NCBI GenBank assembly: GCA_020634335.1
Contig: JACKBY010000003.1
Location: forward strand, 1 to 64,000
DNA: 64,000 nucleotides
Origin: Promineifilum sp.
GTDB taxonomy: Bacteria; Chloroflexota; Anaerolineae; Promineifilales; Promineifilaceae
Direction of reading: 5' to 3'
The position numbers and the translations under genes were made by a program. The notes under the pieces were generated by a model. The model was not told where the DNA came from, made no database searches, and saw nothing but the letters and a program-made list of their open reading frames with translations. Shown here in pieces: positions 28,959 to 37,700 of the stretch. Numbering within the stretch: position 1 is the first letter of the stretch; every line of letters starts with the position of its first letter.

Positions 28959-29954
28959 GTGAGCGTGTCGGAAAAAACGAAATACATCGGAGACTTGAAG
29001 GCGGGAATGGAGTTGCAGGCTGAGCCGTTCCTGTTGCACGATGTCGTGCGGCGGCAATCGAAGGACGGCCGCCCGTTCCTGCTGGCTACCCTGCGCGATC
29101 GTACCGGCCAGATCAGCGGCGTGTTCTGGGACGTGCCTCTGACCGTGGACGTATGGGTCAAACCGGGGCTGGCGGTGCTGCTCAGTGGACGGGTCAGCCT
29201 CTACAAGGACGCCATCCAGGTTAACATCAACGACCTGGCGCGCGCCGCCGGCCTCGATTTGGCCGTCTTCCTGCCCGCCAGCCGCCGGCCGCGGGCGGAG
29301 ATGCTGGCCGAACTGCGCGACGATGTCACCGCGCTGGCCGAGCCGTGGCAGACGCTGGCCGGCTACCTGTTGCTCGAAGGCGAGTTGGCCGAACGCTTCG
29401 CCAACGCGCCGGCCGCGCGCAGTATGCACCACGCCTTCGTCGGCGGCTTGCTGGAGCACACGCTCAGCATGGCGACCGTCGCCCGGTTTTTGTCGCGCCA
29501 CTATCCGCACGTTGACGGCGACTTGCTGCTGTGCGGCGTGTTGCTCCATGATCTGGGCAAAGCGTATGAGTACGCGCTGGCGGATGGGTTCGCCTACTCC
29601 GAGGACGGCCGTTTGGTCGGCCACATCGTGCGCGGTATCGTGCTCATCGAGCAGGCCGCGAGCCAACTCGATTTTCCCGCGGCCGACTTGCAGCAGCTCG
29701 TCCATCTCATCGCCTCGCACCATGGCACGACAGAATGGGGATCGCCCGTCGTGCCCAAGACGCTGGAGGCCGTGCTGTTGCACCAGATTGACCTGCTCGA
29801 CAGCCGCATCGGCGGCTTCATGGATCACGTGGGCAACGACGGCAGCGGAGCGGCCTGGACGGCCCGGCGCAGCGAGATGTTCGGCACGGAGTTGCGGCGA
29901 CCGGATGACTTCAGCCCTGCGGCCGGGCCGGGAAGCAGTGGGGAAGTGGACTGA
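28959..29954 (+). CDS. YhaM-family 3'-5' exoribonuclease (OB fold plus HD domain)
   Basis: The 331-residue protein has an N-terminal OB-fold (residues about 10-110, ATLRDRTGQISGVFWD) and a C-terminal HD phosphohydrolase domain with HHAFVGGLLEHTLSM and LLHDLGKAYEY. This is the YhaM/CBF1 arrangement; such enzymes trim RNA and ssDNA from the 3' end using divalent metal. The GTG at 28959 gives MSVSEKTKYI, typical of the family start. The C-terminal tail after about residue 300 is low complexity. Confidence 0.87.
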   Translation: MSVSEKTKYIGDLKAGMELQAEPFLLHDVVRRQSKDGRPFLLATLRDRTGQISGVFWDVPLTVDVWVKPGLAVLLSGRVSLYKDAIQVNINDLARAAGLDLAVFLPASRRPRAEMLAELRDDVTALAEPWQTLAGYLLLEGELAERFANAPAARSMHHAFVGGLLEHTLSMATVARFLSRHYPHVDGDLLLCGVLLHDLGKAYEYALADGFAYSEDGRLVGHIVRGIVLIEQAASQLDFPAADLQQLVHLIASHHGTTEWGSPVVPKTLEAVLLHQIDLLDSRIGGFMDHVGNDGSGAAWTARRSEMFGTELRRPDDFSPAAGPGSSGEVD

Positions 29955-30018
29955 ACAAAGTAATGAACAGTTGCTCTATAAGATAAACTGAGTTTATCAG
30001 AGTAGAACCGGTTTCCAG

Positions 30019-30060
30019 GACCACAAATCTGTAGAATCTGTCTCATCTGTGGTTTGTCTT
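30019..30060. repeat. Dispersed CACAGATT-type repeat, copy 2 (inverted)
   Basis: ACCACAAATCTGTAGAATCT and CTCATCTGTGGTTTG units lie in the gap before the next gene; related to the copies at 5521, 40715 and 56153. Confidence 0.5.
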
Positions 30061-30067
30061 GTTTTCT

Positions 30068-31228
30068 ATGGACGACGCTATCCGCCATCTCATCCAGGCC
30101 ATCCACGACAGCCCGCCACGGGCCATGTTTGCCGCCGCGGGTGCGGGCAGCCAGGCGCTGGCCGACCTGCTGGGCGTGCCCGGCGCGTCGCGCACGCTGC
30201 TGGAGGCGCTCATTCCTTACGCGGCCGACGCCTTCGACGAGTTCCTGGGACAGACGCCGGAGCAATACGTCTCGGCCGAAACGGGGCGGTTGATGGCGGG
30301 CCGGGCGCTGGCACGGGCCTACCATCTGCGCGAACTGGAGTCGTGGCCCATCATCGGACTGGCCTGCACGGCCACCATCGTCACCGACCGGCCCAAGCGG
30401 GGCGAGCACCGCGCCCACGTGGTGGCATGGTCGCCCCATCACCTGAAGGCGCGGCTGCTCACGCTGGAGAAAGGCGTGCGCGACCGGGCGGGTGAGGAAG
30501 ACCTGGTGAGCCGGCTTATCATCGACACACTGGCCGACGCATGCAACATTGCCGAGCGGCCACCGTTGCCGGCAAGAGTGGGCGATTCGCTATCGGCCGA
30601 AAGTGTCGACTACACGGCCGCGGCCGACGCGCTGAGCCGTCGGGCAATCGACTGGTTCGGCATCGAACCGGATGGGCAACTGCGCGATCCGGCTGCGCCT
30701 CCGCCGGCCATTTTGTCCGGCTCGTTCAACCCGTTGCACGGCGGCCACACGGGGCTGGCCGACACGGCCGCGGCCTTGCTGGGCGCGCCGGTGGCTTTTG
30801 AGGTGTCGGCCGTCAACGTCGACAAGCCGCCGCTGCCCACGGATGTGTTATTGGGCCGGCTGAGCCAGTTCGCCGGGCGCTACGCGGTCTTCGCCGGCAA
30901 CGCGCCGACGTTCGTGGAGAAGTCGCGCCTTTATCCGGGGGCGGCGTTCGTGGTGGGCTTCGACACGGCCGCGCGGGTCATCCAGCCGCGTTACTACGGC
31001 GACAGCGAGGCGGCCATGCTGGACGCGCTGGCCGAGATGCGCGAGCGGCGCAACCGCTTCCTCGTCGCCGGGCGGGAAGGGAATGACGGCCGCTTCAGAG
31101 AACTGCACGAACTGCCTATACCGGAAGGGTTCGCCGGGCTGTTCGCGGCCATCCCGGCGCGGCTGTTCCGCAACGACATGTCGTCGACGGAGATACGGGC
31201 GGCGCTGCGGGCGGAAGCCGAAAGGTGA
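30068..31228 (+). CDS. CinA-like domain fused to NMN/NaMN adenylyltransferase-like domain
   Basis: The 386-residue protein has an N-terminal half resembling CinA/PncC (nicotinamide-nucleotide amidase): VPGASRTLLEALIPYA, SAETGRLMAGRALARA and GLACTATIVTDRP. The ESCTGG loop of active PncC is replaced by AAAGAGSQ, so catalysis is doubtful. The C-terminal half has the nucleotidyltransferase signatures SGSFNPLHGGH and MSSTEIRAAL of the NadD/NMNAT type. The fusion suggests a role in pyridine nucleotide salvage. The start at 30068 (MDDAIRH) begins the homologous region. Confidence 0.75.
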   Translation: MDDAIRHLIQAIHDSPPRAMFAAAGAGSQALADLLGVPGASRTLLEALIPYAADAFDEFLGQTPEQYVSAETGRLMAGRALARAYHLRELESWPIIGLACTATIVTDRPKRGEHRAHVVAWSPHHLKARLLTLEKGVRDRAGEEDLVSRLIIDTLADACNIAERPPLPARVGDSLSAESVDYTAAADALSRRAIDWFGIEPDGQLRDPAAPPPAILSGSFNPLHGGHTGLADTAAALLGAPVAFEVSAVNVDKPPLPTDVLLGRLSQFAGRYAVFAGNAPTFVEKSRLYPGAAFVVGFDTAARVIQPRYYGDSEAAMLDALAEMRERRNRFLVAGREGNDGRFRELHELPIPEGFAGLFAAIPARLFRNDMSSTEIRAALRAEAER

Positions 31229-31258
31229 CAAAGCCGGTTTCGCGGCGCGGCGCTGCTC

Positions 31259-32464
31259 TCACCAGCGGCTTGCAAACTCAAAAAGCAGGGTATCCCACTC
31301 TTCAGCCGGAGCGCCATAGTCGATCCCGTTGCGCACGATGACCAGCCGCTTGGCGGGCGATACGTAGATGTATTGTCCCTTGTCCCCTTTCGCCGCGAAG
31401 TCATACGCGCCTTCCGGACGTTCCGCCCCCCACCACATGTAGGAGTAATAAGCCTTCCCCGGCAAGGTGGCAAACCACTCACTATAATATGAATCGTTAT
31501 AAGATATTTGTGGGCCGGTCGATTCGCTGACCCACTCTTTGGGAATCACCTGCTCCCCGCGCCAAAGCCCGCCATTCAGAAATAACTCGCCGAACTTGGC
31601 GAAATCGATGGCTCGCGCATTGAGGCCTGTTTCCATCTTCTCGAAGTCGCTGGCTTTGCTGTCAGTCGACCAGGAACCGCCAAATTCCATCCCTGCCGGA
31701 TTCCAGATTTTTTCCTGCAAGTAATCGGTCACGGTTCGCCCCGTCGCTCGTTCGAGAACCATGCCCAACAACTGGGGATGGTACTTATTGTATAGGAAAT
31801 GCCGTGCCGGCTGCTCGATGATGTGGGTGTTCTCCAAAGCCAGCTGTCGCTGATCGGGATAATAAGTGGTCAGTGGATCGTCGCCGTTCAGAAGCAACGG
31901 CCGAAATTCCCGGTACTCCAGCCCCGATGCCATTAGCAGGAGATGCCGTAACGTTATCTGATTGAAACGTTCATCGCGCTCGGCAAGTTCGGGGAGGTAG
32001 AGCGTAACCGGATCGTCGACGCTATCGATGTAACCGTCCTTGATGGCGACACCGATTAACGCGGAGACAAAAGACTTGGCCACGGAGAACGAGGTCACGA
32101 TTGAATCACGTTGGGCGCCATTAAAGTAGGTTTCGTAAAGCACCGTTCCATCCTGGATGACGATAAAAGCCTGCGTATCGTTCTCCGCCAGAAAGGTGTT
32201 CCAATCGGGCACACCGGATAGTTCTTCAAACAGTGCCGCGACTCGCGGATCGGGGCGGCTCTCGAAATGATAAGGTTCCGGCGCGGCCGTTAGCTCGTGC
32301 GCGGGAAACTTTTGCCAATCAAAAGCATCCGACTCTCGCCAGGCCAGCACACGATAGACATAGGCGGGGGGGTAGACTATCACCGCCATCAGGAGCAATA
32401 GCGCAACGAATCCAATGAGGCCGCCAATCAATAACCCTGCACCTTTGCTGATTCGCATGATCAC
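31259..32464 (-). CDS. Membrane-anchored serine hydrolase, class C beta-lactamase-like
   Basis: The 401-residue protein has an N-terminal membrane segment (LLIGGLIGFVALLLLMAVIV) and an external beta-lactamase-fold domain. The SxxK nucleophile motif is S127-V-A-K130 (TSFSVAKSF); a YNK motif (HFLYNKYHP) supplies the second element. Such proteins act as esterases or D-amino-acid peptidases more often than as resistance enzymes. AGGTGATC precedes the ATG. Substrate unknown. Confidence 0.85.
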   Translation of the reverse strand: MIMRISKGAGLLIGGLIGFVALLLLMAVIVYPPAYVYRVLAWRESDAFDWQKFPAHELTAAPEPYHFESRPDPRVAALFEELSGVPDWNTFLAENDTQAFIVIQDGTVLYETYFNGAQRDSIVTSFSVAKSFVSALIGVAIKDGYIDSVDDPVTLYLPELAERDERFNQITLRHLLLMASGLEYREFRPLLLNGDDPLTTYYPDQRQLALENTHIIEQPARHFLYNKYHPQLLGMVLERATGRTVTDYLQEKIWNPAGMEFGGSWSTDSKASDFEKMETGLNARAIDFAKFGELFLNGGLWRGEQVIPKEWVSESTGPQISYNDSYYSEWFATLPGKAYYSYMWWGAERPEGAYDFAAKGDKGQYIYVSPAKRLVIVRNGIDYGAPAEEWDTLLFEFASRW

Positions 32465-32487
32465 CTGCCCGTTACCGCGTCATGATA

Positions 32488-32536
32488 GGGCGCACCTGAT
32501 TTTGGTCGCTCGAAGAGCGACAAATCAGGTGCGCCC
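32488..32536. repeat. Near-perfect 49-bp hairpin
   Basis: Outer arms GGGCGCACCTGATTT (32488-32502) and its exact complement at 32522-32536, plus inner arms GTCGCT and AGCGAC around a CGAAG loop. It could be a terminator for the 32.6 kb gene (read leftward) or a mobile palindromic unit. There is no T-run. Confidence 0.65.
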
Positions 32537-32621
32537 CGTGTTTCCTGTCGGCCCTAGTGGTTTCCGGTTGGTCGCTGAAATGAAAGACGCCGTACCCGTG
32601 ATGTGCTCGTATCCGGCCACT

Positions 32622-33287
32622 TCACTGGGCTTTTCGTAGTTCGATTTCCCCTGCGCCCATGTGGAAGGTCAGTGTTTGTATCGGGCTGTCGCCGACGTTG
32701 GTGTCGATGCTCGTCGCCAGACCGCTAGGCGCGTCTTCGAAATCGCTGCTCATGTGGGCCGCGCCACCGTTGGCGACCAGATGGAAGGAGGCATCGGCGG
32801 CCATGAAGACCCGGGCCAGCCCCGCGCCGGCGTTGACTTCCAGGTTCCCGGTGGGTTGCTCGACGGTGATCTCCCCTGCGCCGAGATTGAGATAGAGGGC
32901 AGTTCCGGGCGGAACGAGCAGCTCAAGCACGGCCGACGGGCCGTTAGCTAGTTTGTCTATCGCATTCGGGCCGTCGATATTCAGGACAACGTCCGTTCCG
33001 TGCTGGGTAAACGTCATCACGATTTGGTCCACCTGGGCCTGGGCGTCGGTCTCGGATTTGGCCCGACTCTGCTTGGTCAGGTTGGCGGTGATATGACCCG
33101 GTTCGCCGTCGCGCGCGGTGATGGTTCCCGCGAAATGATTGACGGTGAGAGTTGGGATGCCGTTGACGATGACACCCTGGGTTTCATCTTCTTCGACCGT
33201 GGGCGTCTCGCCCAAATTCGGCAAATCGATGCAAGCGGGCAGCATCAGGCCGAGCAACAACACGATCATCAAATATTTTGCGGACAT
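32622..33287 (-). CDS. Lipoprotein with DUF4097/DUF2807-like beta-solenoid
   Basis: The 221-residue protein has a signal peptide with lipobox LPAC (Cys19 from the chosen start). The rest shows short repeating beta units (LNLGAGEITVEQPTGNLEV, LEVNAGAGLARVFMAA, LTFHMGAGEIELRK), typical of putative adhesin DUF4097/DUF2807 proteins. AAGGAG lies about nine bases before the ATG at 33287; the longer frame from 33353 was rejected. Function unknown. Confidence 0.65.
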   Translation of the reverse strand: MSAKYLMIVLLLGLMLPACIDLPNLGETPTVEEDETQGVIVNGIPTLTVNHFAGTITARDGEPGHITANLTKQSRAKSETDAQAQVDQIVMTFTQHGTDVVLNIDGPNAIDKLANGPSAVLELLVPPGTALYLNLGAGEITVEQPTGNLEVNAGAGLARVFMAADASFHLVANGGAAHMSSDFEDAPSGLATSIDTNVGDSPIQTLTFHMGAGEIELRKAQ

Positions 33288-33478
33288 GGCTTGGCTCCTT
33301 GGCATTCCTATGAGTTTGCATCCATTGTTTCTGGTGGGGAACAACTTCAACATTACTGCATCATAACATACTCAGGCCAGTTTGATTGTATATTATTTCA
33401 CAAACAAAAGGTGAAGTCATTCACACCGCTTGCAAACACGCATGACGATGTGGGGCGAGGCGGCTGCACGCCGGGACT

Positions 33479-34000
33479 TTACGAGACGCGCAGGCTCTGG
33501 ATGGAATAGAGGTGATCGGGATAGGTATAACCCGGCATCATCACGTCCGTCTCGTAGTGCATTCCGGCCTTTCGGGCCACGCGGATCGAGGCGGCGTTGG
33601 CCGGGTCGATCAGGGCGATCAGGCGCGACAAGCCGAGGGTGTCAAAGGCATAGTCACGGGCGGCGAGCACGGCCTCAGTGGCGTAGCCGCGACCCCACCA
33701 GGCACGGGCCAGCCGGTAGCCGATTTCAACTTCGGGGCGGCCGTTGACGTGGGGGAAGAAGAACAGGCCACAATAGCCGATGACCGCGCCGCCGCTTTTT
33801 TCGACGACAGCCCACGGCCCGTAGCCGCGCTGCTCGTAGCTTTCCAGCGTGCGGCGCAGCCAGCCACCGACCCATTCCGGCGTTTGCGGCCCATCGCCGA
33901 AGCGCATCACGTCGGCGTCGCCGAAGACGCGGGTCAGAGGATCGTGGTCGGCTGGAGCGAATCGACGCAACGTGAGACGCTCTGTTTCCACGACGATCAC
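33479..34000 (-). CDS. GNAT acetyltransferase, RimJ/RimL type
   Basis: The 173-residue protein starts with GTG (MIVVETERLTLRRF, a typical start for this subfamily). The acetyl-CoA loop is RLARAWWGRGYATEAV, and GLSRLIALIDPANAASIRVARKAGM is the usual C-terminal block (quoted in part). It likely acetylates a protein N-terminus or an amine. It lies 7 bp after the monooxygenase-like gene on the same strand. Confidence 0.88.
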   Translation of the reverse strand: MIVVETERLTLRRFAPADHDPLTRVFGDADVMRFGDGPQTPEWVGGWLRRTLESYEQRGYGPWAVVEKSGGAVIGYCGLFFFPHVNGRPEVEIGYRLARAWWGRGYATEAVLAARDYAFDTLGLSRLIALIDPANAASIRVARKAGMHYETDVMMPGYTYPDHLYSIQSLRVS

Positions 34001-34007
34001 TGGTGGT

Positions 34008-34307
34008 CTACGGCGCGATCAACCCAACGCCGCCGACCGGCGTGGTGACCGCCTGGTCGCCGAACCCGGCGATGATCGGCCGGGCACGGGCGATGGCCGC
34101 CTGCACCGCAGGCAGCGTCAGGGACGCGGCGTGGCTGGCCTCGCTGTCCCAGACCTCGGTGATCCAGATGGCATTGTCGTCGGCCGGGTCTATGGCGACG
34201 ACGTAGCTGAGGCAGCCGGACATGTCGCCGGTGCCTTCCAGCAAGATGGCGATGAGGGTGTCGCGCTCGCCGGGGACGGCGAGCATTTTGCCGATGAGTC
34301 CGTACAT
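34008..34307 (-). CDS. Antibiotic biosynthesis monooxygenase (ABM) fold protein
   Basis: The 99-residue protein, MYGLIGKMLAVPGERDTL, has the ferredoxin-like ABM layout: YVVAIDPADDNAIWITEVWDS, then SHAASLTLPAVQAAIARARP. Related proteins are cofactor-free quinol monooxygenases or act as small dimeric modulators. It is the middle gene of a same-strand trio with two acetyltransferases. Confidence 0.82.
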   Translation of the reverse strand: MYGLIGKMLAVPGERDTLIAILLEGTGDMSGCLSYVVAIDPADDNAIWITEVWDSEASHAASLTLPAVQAAIARARPIIAGFGDQAVTTPVGGVGLIAP

Positions 34308-34352
34308 ATTGATTCTCGTGCTTTGGAATAATAGGCTTAAAGTGCCGCAGTT

Positions 34353-35117
34353 TTACTCGTTGGAATAATAATATGACTCATAGACCCCGGTGGGCGTGTA
34401 GCCCAGCTTCTCGGCCAGGGCGCAGGACGCCAGGTTACCCGCGTCCCAGTTCGGCCGCAGCCCGCGCCGGACGCATTCCAGCAGTAGAGCGGCGGAGAGG
34501 GCCGTGGCTATGCCGCGCCGCCGATATGGCTCATCGACGAACAGGCTGACCTCGATGCCACGATTGCACACCAGCGAGGAGTAGGCCGCGCCGGCGAGCG
34601 TACCGCCTTCGAGCATGGTATAGGCAATGCCGCGGTCCAGGAAATCCTCGGCCGAATCAAAGTCATCATACTCCACATAGTTGTCGGGCCGGGCCAGCAG
34701 ACCCGTATCGACGCGCCGGACGTGCTCGCGGTGCGGCGAGGTGTCGAGGATGGCGTTCAGGTGGACTTCGGACAGGCTTTCGGCGTCGAAGCTATAGCGC
34801 GGAAAGGTTACTAGCCGGTCGCCGAACATTTCCCGCGCCGCACCGATCCATTCCGGTGGAGAGGGCATCAGCAGGTTGTGAGGTGGAAATTCGGCCAGCA
34901 GCGCCCGACCGCCTGGCCCGCCGGCGACGCCGGCGAAGTACCAGAACGGGCCGACGTTGATGCACCAGGCAGTCGGTCGCTCCGGGTGATCGACGTAGGC
35001 GCGGCCCATCTGGCCTTCGACGGCGCAATCAATGGAATAATCGACGCGCCGGTTGTGGCGGAAGGCCTCGGCCAGGCGGAGGCGGTTGGTCTTCGTAAGG
35101 GTAAGTTCGTGGTTCAT
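34353..35117 (-). CDS. GNAT-family acetyltransferase (PF12746-like)
   Basis: The 254-residue protein has an N-terminal domain of about 130 residues (RVDYSIDCAVEGQMGRAYVD) and a C-terminal GNAT fold with SLFVDEPYRRRGIATALSAA as acetyl-CoA loop and NLASCALAEKLGYT. This two-part layout matches the GNAT_acetyltran family. The ATG at 35117 (MNHELTLTKTN) was taken; the frame from 35180 adds residues unlike the family. Confidence 0.8.
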   Translation of the reverse strand: MNHELTLTKTNRLRLAEAFRHNRRVDYSIDCAVEGQMGRAYVDHPERPTAWCINVGPFWYFAGVAGGPGGRALLAEFPPHNLLMPSPPEWIGAAREMFGDRLVTFPRYSFDAESLSEVHLNAILDTSPHREHVRRVDTGLLARPDNYVEYDDFDSAEDFLDRGIAYTMLEGGTLAGAAYSSLVCNRGIEVSLFVDEPYRRRGIATALSAALLLECVRRGLRPNWDAGNLASCALAEKLGYTPTGVYESYYYSNE

Positions 35118-35222
35118 CGCTTGATTTTCACTTTCCGGAAGCAAGGCAATGGGAGATACGCGCTCGCATGGGGCGAGCATTTTACCGAAATGTGCGCATA
35201 TCCTTCACTCGCCAGGCCACTC

Positions 35223-35485
35223 TTAACTTTCCTCTAGCAGATAGAGTCGATAAGCCGCCCGGGCGGCGTCCCCTTCCAGCTTTTCCTCATGCTCCACCGA
35301 AGCCGTCAATTCCCCAGGCTATCATTCTCCAACACGTCTTCCAATAGTTGCTGCAATGCGAGCCAGGCAGGAATATCTAATAAAACAGCCGTTTGCTCTC
35401 TGTGTGCATCAACAATATATTGAACTGTTTCTAAAATGTCGCGTACAGTAACCGTAACCTCGCTTGGACGAAGTGTAGCAAGCAT
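35223..35485 (-). pseudogene. Antitoxin-like small gene with a frameshift
   Basis: An ATG at 35485 opens a 59-residue frame, MLATLRPSEVTVTVRDILET, which ends in LLEDVLENDSLGN at a TGA (35308-35306). Shifting frame at the run of four G (35315-35312 on the minus strand) continues it as ELTASVEHEEKLEG, then AYRLYLLEES, to a TAA at 35223. One extra G would restore about 87 residues. The LLDIPAWLALQQLLEDVLE segment recalls RelB/Phd/YefM-type antitoxins. Two bases past the stop, a short frame starts VAWRVKDM, which could be a toxin remnant. Lower GC than the neighbours. Sequencing error in the homopolymer is possible. Confidence 0.5.
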
Positions 35486-35511
35486 AGAAAGTTACGGCGC
35501 TGATTAGGTGT

Positions 35512-36726
35512 TTACTTCCCATCCAACACCGCCACCCCCGGCAGCTCCTTGCCCTCCAGCAGCTCCAGGCTGGCCCCGCCGCCGGTGCTGACGTGGGTCA
35601 TCTTGTCCGTCAGGCCCGCGGCGCGAACGGCCGCGGCCGAGTCGCCGCCGCCGATGATCACCTGCGCCCCGTGGTCGACCATCTCGGCCAGCATTTGCGC
35701 CAACTGGTTCGTGCCGTGGGCGAACTGCTCGACCTCGAACACGCCCATCGGGCCGTTCCAGACCACCAGTTGCGCCCCTTGCAGCTCGGCGTTGAAGCGC
35801 TCCAGCGTGGCCGGGCCGATATCGAGGGCCATCTTGTCCGGCGAGAGCGCCCAGACCATCTCCACCTCCGACGGCGCGCCGGCCGACACTTCGGTAGCTG
35901 TCACCACGTCCACGGGCAGGATGAGCCGGTCGGCGGCCAGACCCAGCAGCCGTTTGGCCTCCGGCAGCGCGTCTTCCTCCACCAGCGACCGGCCCATGTT
36001 GTGGCCCTGGGCCTTCAGGAAGGTGTTGGCCATGCCGCCGCCGATGAGAATTTTGTCGGCCTTGTCGAGCAGATTCTCGATGAGCTTGATCTTGTCGGAG
36101 ATTTTGGCGCCGCCCATGATGGCGACGTAGGGGCGCGGCGGGTTCTCGACGGCCGCGCTGAGAGCCGAAATCTCGGCGTTCATCAGGAAGCCGGCCACGG
36201 CCGGGCCGCCCTTGGCGCGCATGGCGCGGGCCGCGCCGTCGACGCTGGCGTCGGGCCGGTGGGCGCTGCCGAAGGCGTCATCGACGTAGACGTCGGCCAG
36301 CGCGGCGAAGTCGGCTGCCAGTTGCGGGTCGTTCTTCTTCTCGCCGGGGTGAAAGCGGGTGTTTTCCAGCAGCAGGATATCGCCCGGCCGGAGGTCGGCG
36401 GCGGCCTGCTTCACCTTGTCGTTCATGACAGCCGGGATGTACTGGACCGGCCGGCCGATGACTTCCTCCAGTTTCCTGGCGACGGGCTTCATGGCGAATT
36501 GCACGTCGTCGGCCGTCTTGGGACGGCCCAGGTGCGAGGCCAGGATGAGCGCCGCGCCGTGGTCGAGCAGGTAGTTGAGCGTCGGCAGGGCAGCGCGGAT
36601 GCGCGTGTCGTCGGTGACGGTGATGTCGGCCTGGGGGTCCTTGCTGCTCAGGGGCGTGTTGAAATCGACGCGCACAAATACCTTCTTGCCACTGACGTCG
36701 ATGTCGCTAATCGTTTGCTTGTTCAT
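35512..36726 (-). CDS. pgk: Phosphoglycerate kinase
   Basis: It transfers phosphate between 1,3-bisphosphoglycerate and ADP in glycolysis and gluconeogenesis. The 404-residue sequence has KVFVRVDFNTPL at the start, LASHLGRPK, the hinge region, and GGGDSAAAVRAAG with STGGGASLELLEGKELPG at the end. Its ATG overlaps the stop of the upstream unknown gene (ATGA), indicating translational coupling. Confidence 0.97.
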   Translation of the reverse strand: MNKQTISDIDVSGKKVFVRVDFNTPLSSKDPQADITVTDDTRIRAALPTLNYLLDHGAALILASHLGRPKTADDVQFAMKPVARKLEEVIGRPVQYIPAVMNDKVKQAAADLRPGDILLLENTRFHPGEKKNDPQLAADFAALADVYVDDAFGSAHRPDASVDGAARAMRAKGGPAVAGFLMNAEISALSAAVENPPRPYVAIMGGAKISDKIKLIENLLDKADKILIGGGMANTFLKAQGHNMGRSLVEEDALPEAKRLLGLAADRLILPVDVVTATEVSAGAPSEVEMVWALSPDKMALDIGPATLERFNAELQGAQLVVWNGPMGVFEVEQFAHGTNQLAQMLAEMVDHGAQVIIGGGDSAAAVRAAGLTDKMTHVSTGGGASLELLEGKELPGVAVLDGK

Positions 36727-37586
36727 TCGTCTGTCTCCTTGTAGACAATTTCTGTTGTACTAAAATCGCTGTAGCGCCCGTCGAAGCCTTCGATGCCTAA
36801 CGAGCGCCGGATGTGCCTGGCGCGAGCTGACACGGCTCCCAGCGGAGCCCCGTAGTGGTGGCCGACGGCGGCCTGCGTCTCCCCGCGGTTCGATTGCTCG
36901 CCCATGATGACGTCGACGGCTGCGGCCCAGACCTCCGGCCGGTTGTCGGCGTTGGCGTCGCGCCCGGCGGCGGCCACGAAGTCGCGCCACAGACGACGGC
37001 CGTAGAGCTGCGGCAGGAAGCCGAACTGCCGCGCCTGTAGCCCCGGCAGCAGCCGCGCCTCGACCGGATCGGTTGCCGCGCCGGGAGCCAAGGGGAGTTG
37101 CAGCAGCCCGGCGTAGAGTGCTACGGGCAAAATCCACGGCTCCGCCGGCAGCTTGCCTTCATCGTTCATTACCTGCATCCCGGCCAGGATGCCCGTTGCC
37201 CGTATGCCGTTGAGCGGCAGGTCAGCGCTGGCGGGGTTGATCTCGGTGACCAGCCAGCCGTCGTCGCCCTGGGCCAATCGCACGGCGGTGACGTCGACGG
37301 CGGTGTAGCTGCCCGTCGTTGCGGGGTCGGGCCAGGCGTATTCGATGAAGGCCGTCCGGCCGCTGTCGCCCTCGATGGCTCGCGTCAGGCCCAGCCGGTC
37401 GCGGCCGAGCACCGTCTTGAGCAGGATGTCGAAGACGGCTACGCCGAACAGATCCAGTGCGTCGGCCGCCTGGCCGTGGGGTTGCAGGAGTTGTCGGATG
37501 GCCTGGGGGTCTTCGGCGACAGTGGCGGCGATGAGCCGCTCGACGACCGGCCAGATATCGTCCCAGACCGTTTTCTCATCGATCAT
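36723..37586 (-). CDS. Hypothetical protein coupled to pgk
   Basis: I do not recognise this 287-residue soluble protein. It begins MIDEKTVWDDIWPVVERLIA. A basic C-terminal segment (GETQAAVGHHYGAPLGAVSARARHIRR, in part) looks like a helix-turn-helix, and SFL-type motifs are absent. The middle (GYTAVDVTAVRLAQ-like, then DGWLVTEINPASADLPLNG) is beta-rich. Its stop overlaps the pgk start by four bases, so the two are cotranslated. A regulatory or assembly link with central carbon metabolism is possible but unproven. Confidence 0.6.
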   Translation of the reverse strand: MIDEKTVWDDIWPVVERLIAATVAEDPQAIRQLLQPHGQAADALDLFGVAVFDILLKTVLGRDRLGLTRAIEGDSGRTAFIEYAWPDPATTGSYTAVDVTAVRLAQGDDGWLVTEINPASADLPLNGIRATGILAGMQVMNDEGKLPAEPWILPVALYAGLLQLPLAPGAATDPVEARLLPGLQARQFGFLPQLYGRRLWRDFVAAAGRDANADNRPEVWAAAVDVIMGEQSNRGETQAAVGHHYGAPLGAVSARARHIRRSLGIEGFDGRYSDFSTTEIVYKETDE

Positions 37587-37684
37587 AGAGGTGGGTAACT
37601 ATCGGGTCTTGTGCCGGTGAATGTACCAGGATAATTATATGCCGGTTTCACGCATTGGGCACGATCAAACGGGGCCGCGTGAGG

Positions 37685-37690
37685 TAAAAT
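37685..37690 (+). promoter_or_regulatory. -10 hexamer of the M23 peptidase gene
   Basis: TAAAAT ends ten bases before the ATG at 37701; no Shine-Dalgarno sequence is seen between them. Confidence 0.4.
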
Positions 37691-37700
37691 AGCAAGCGCT

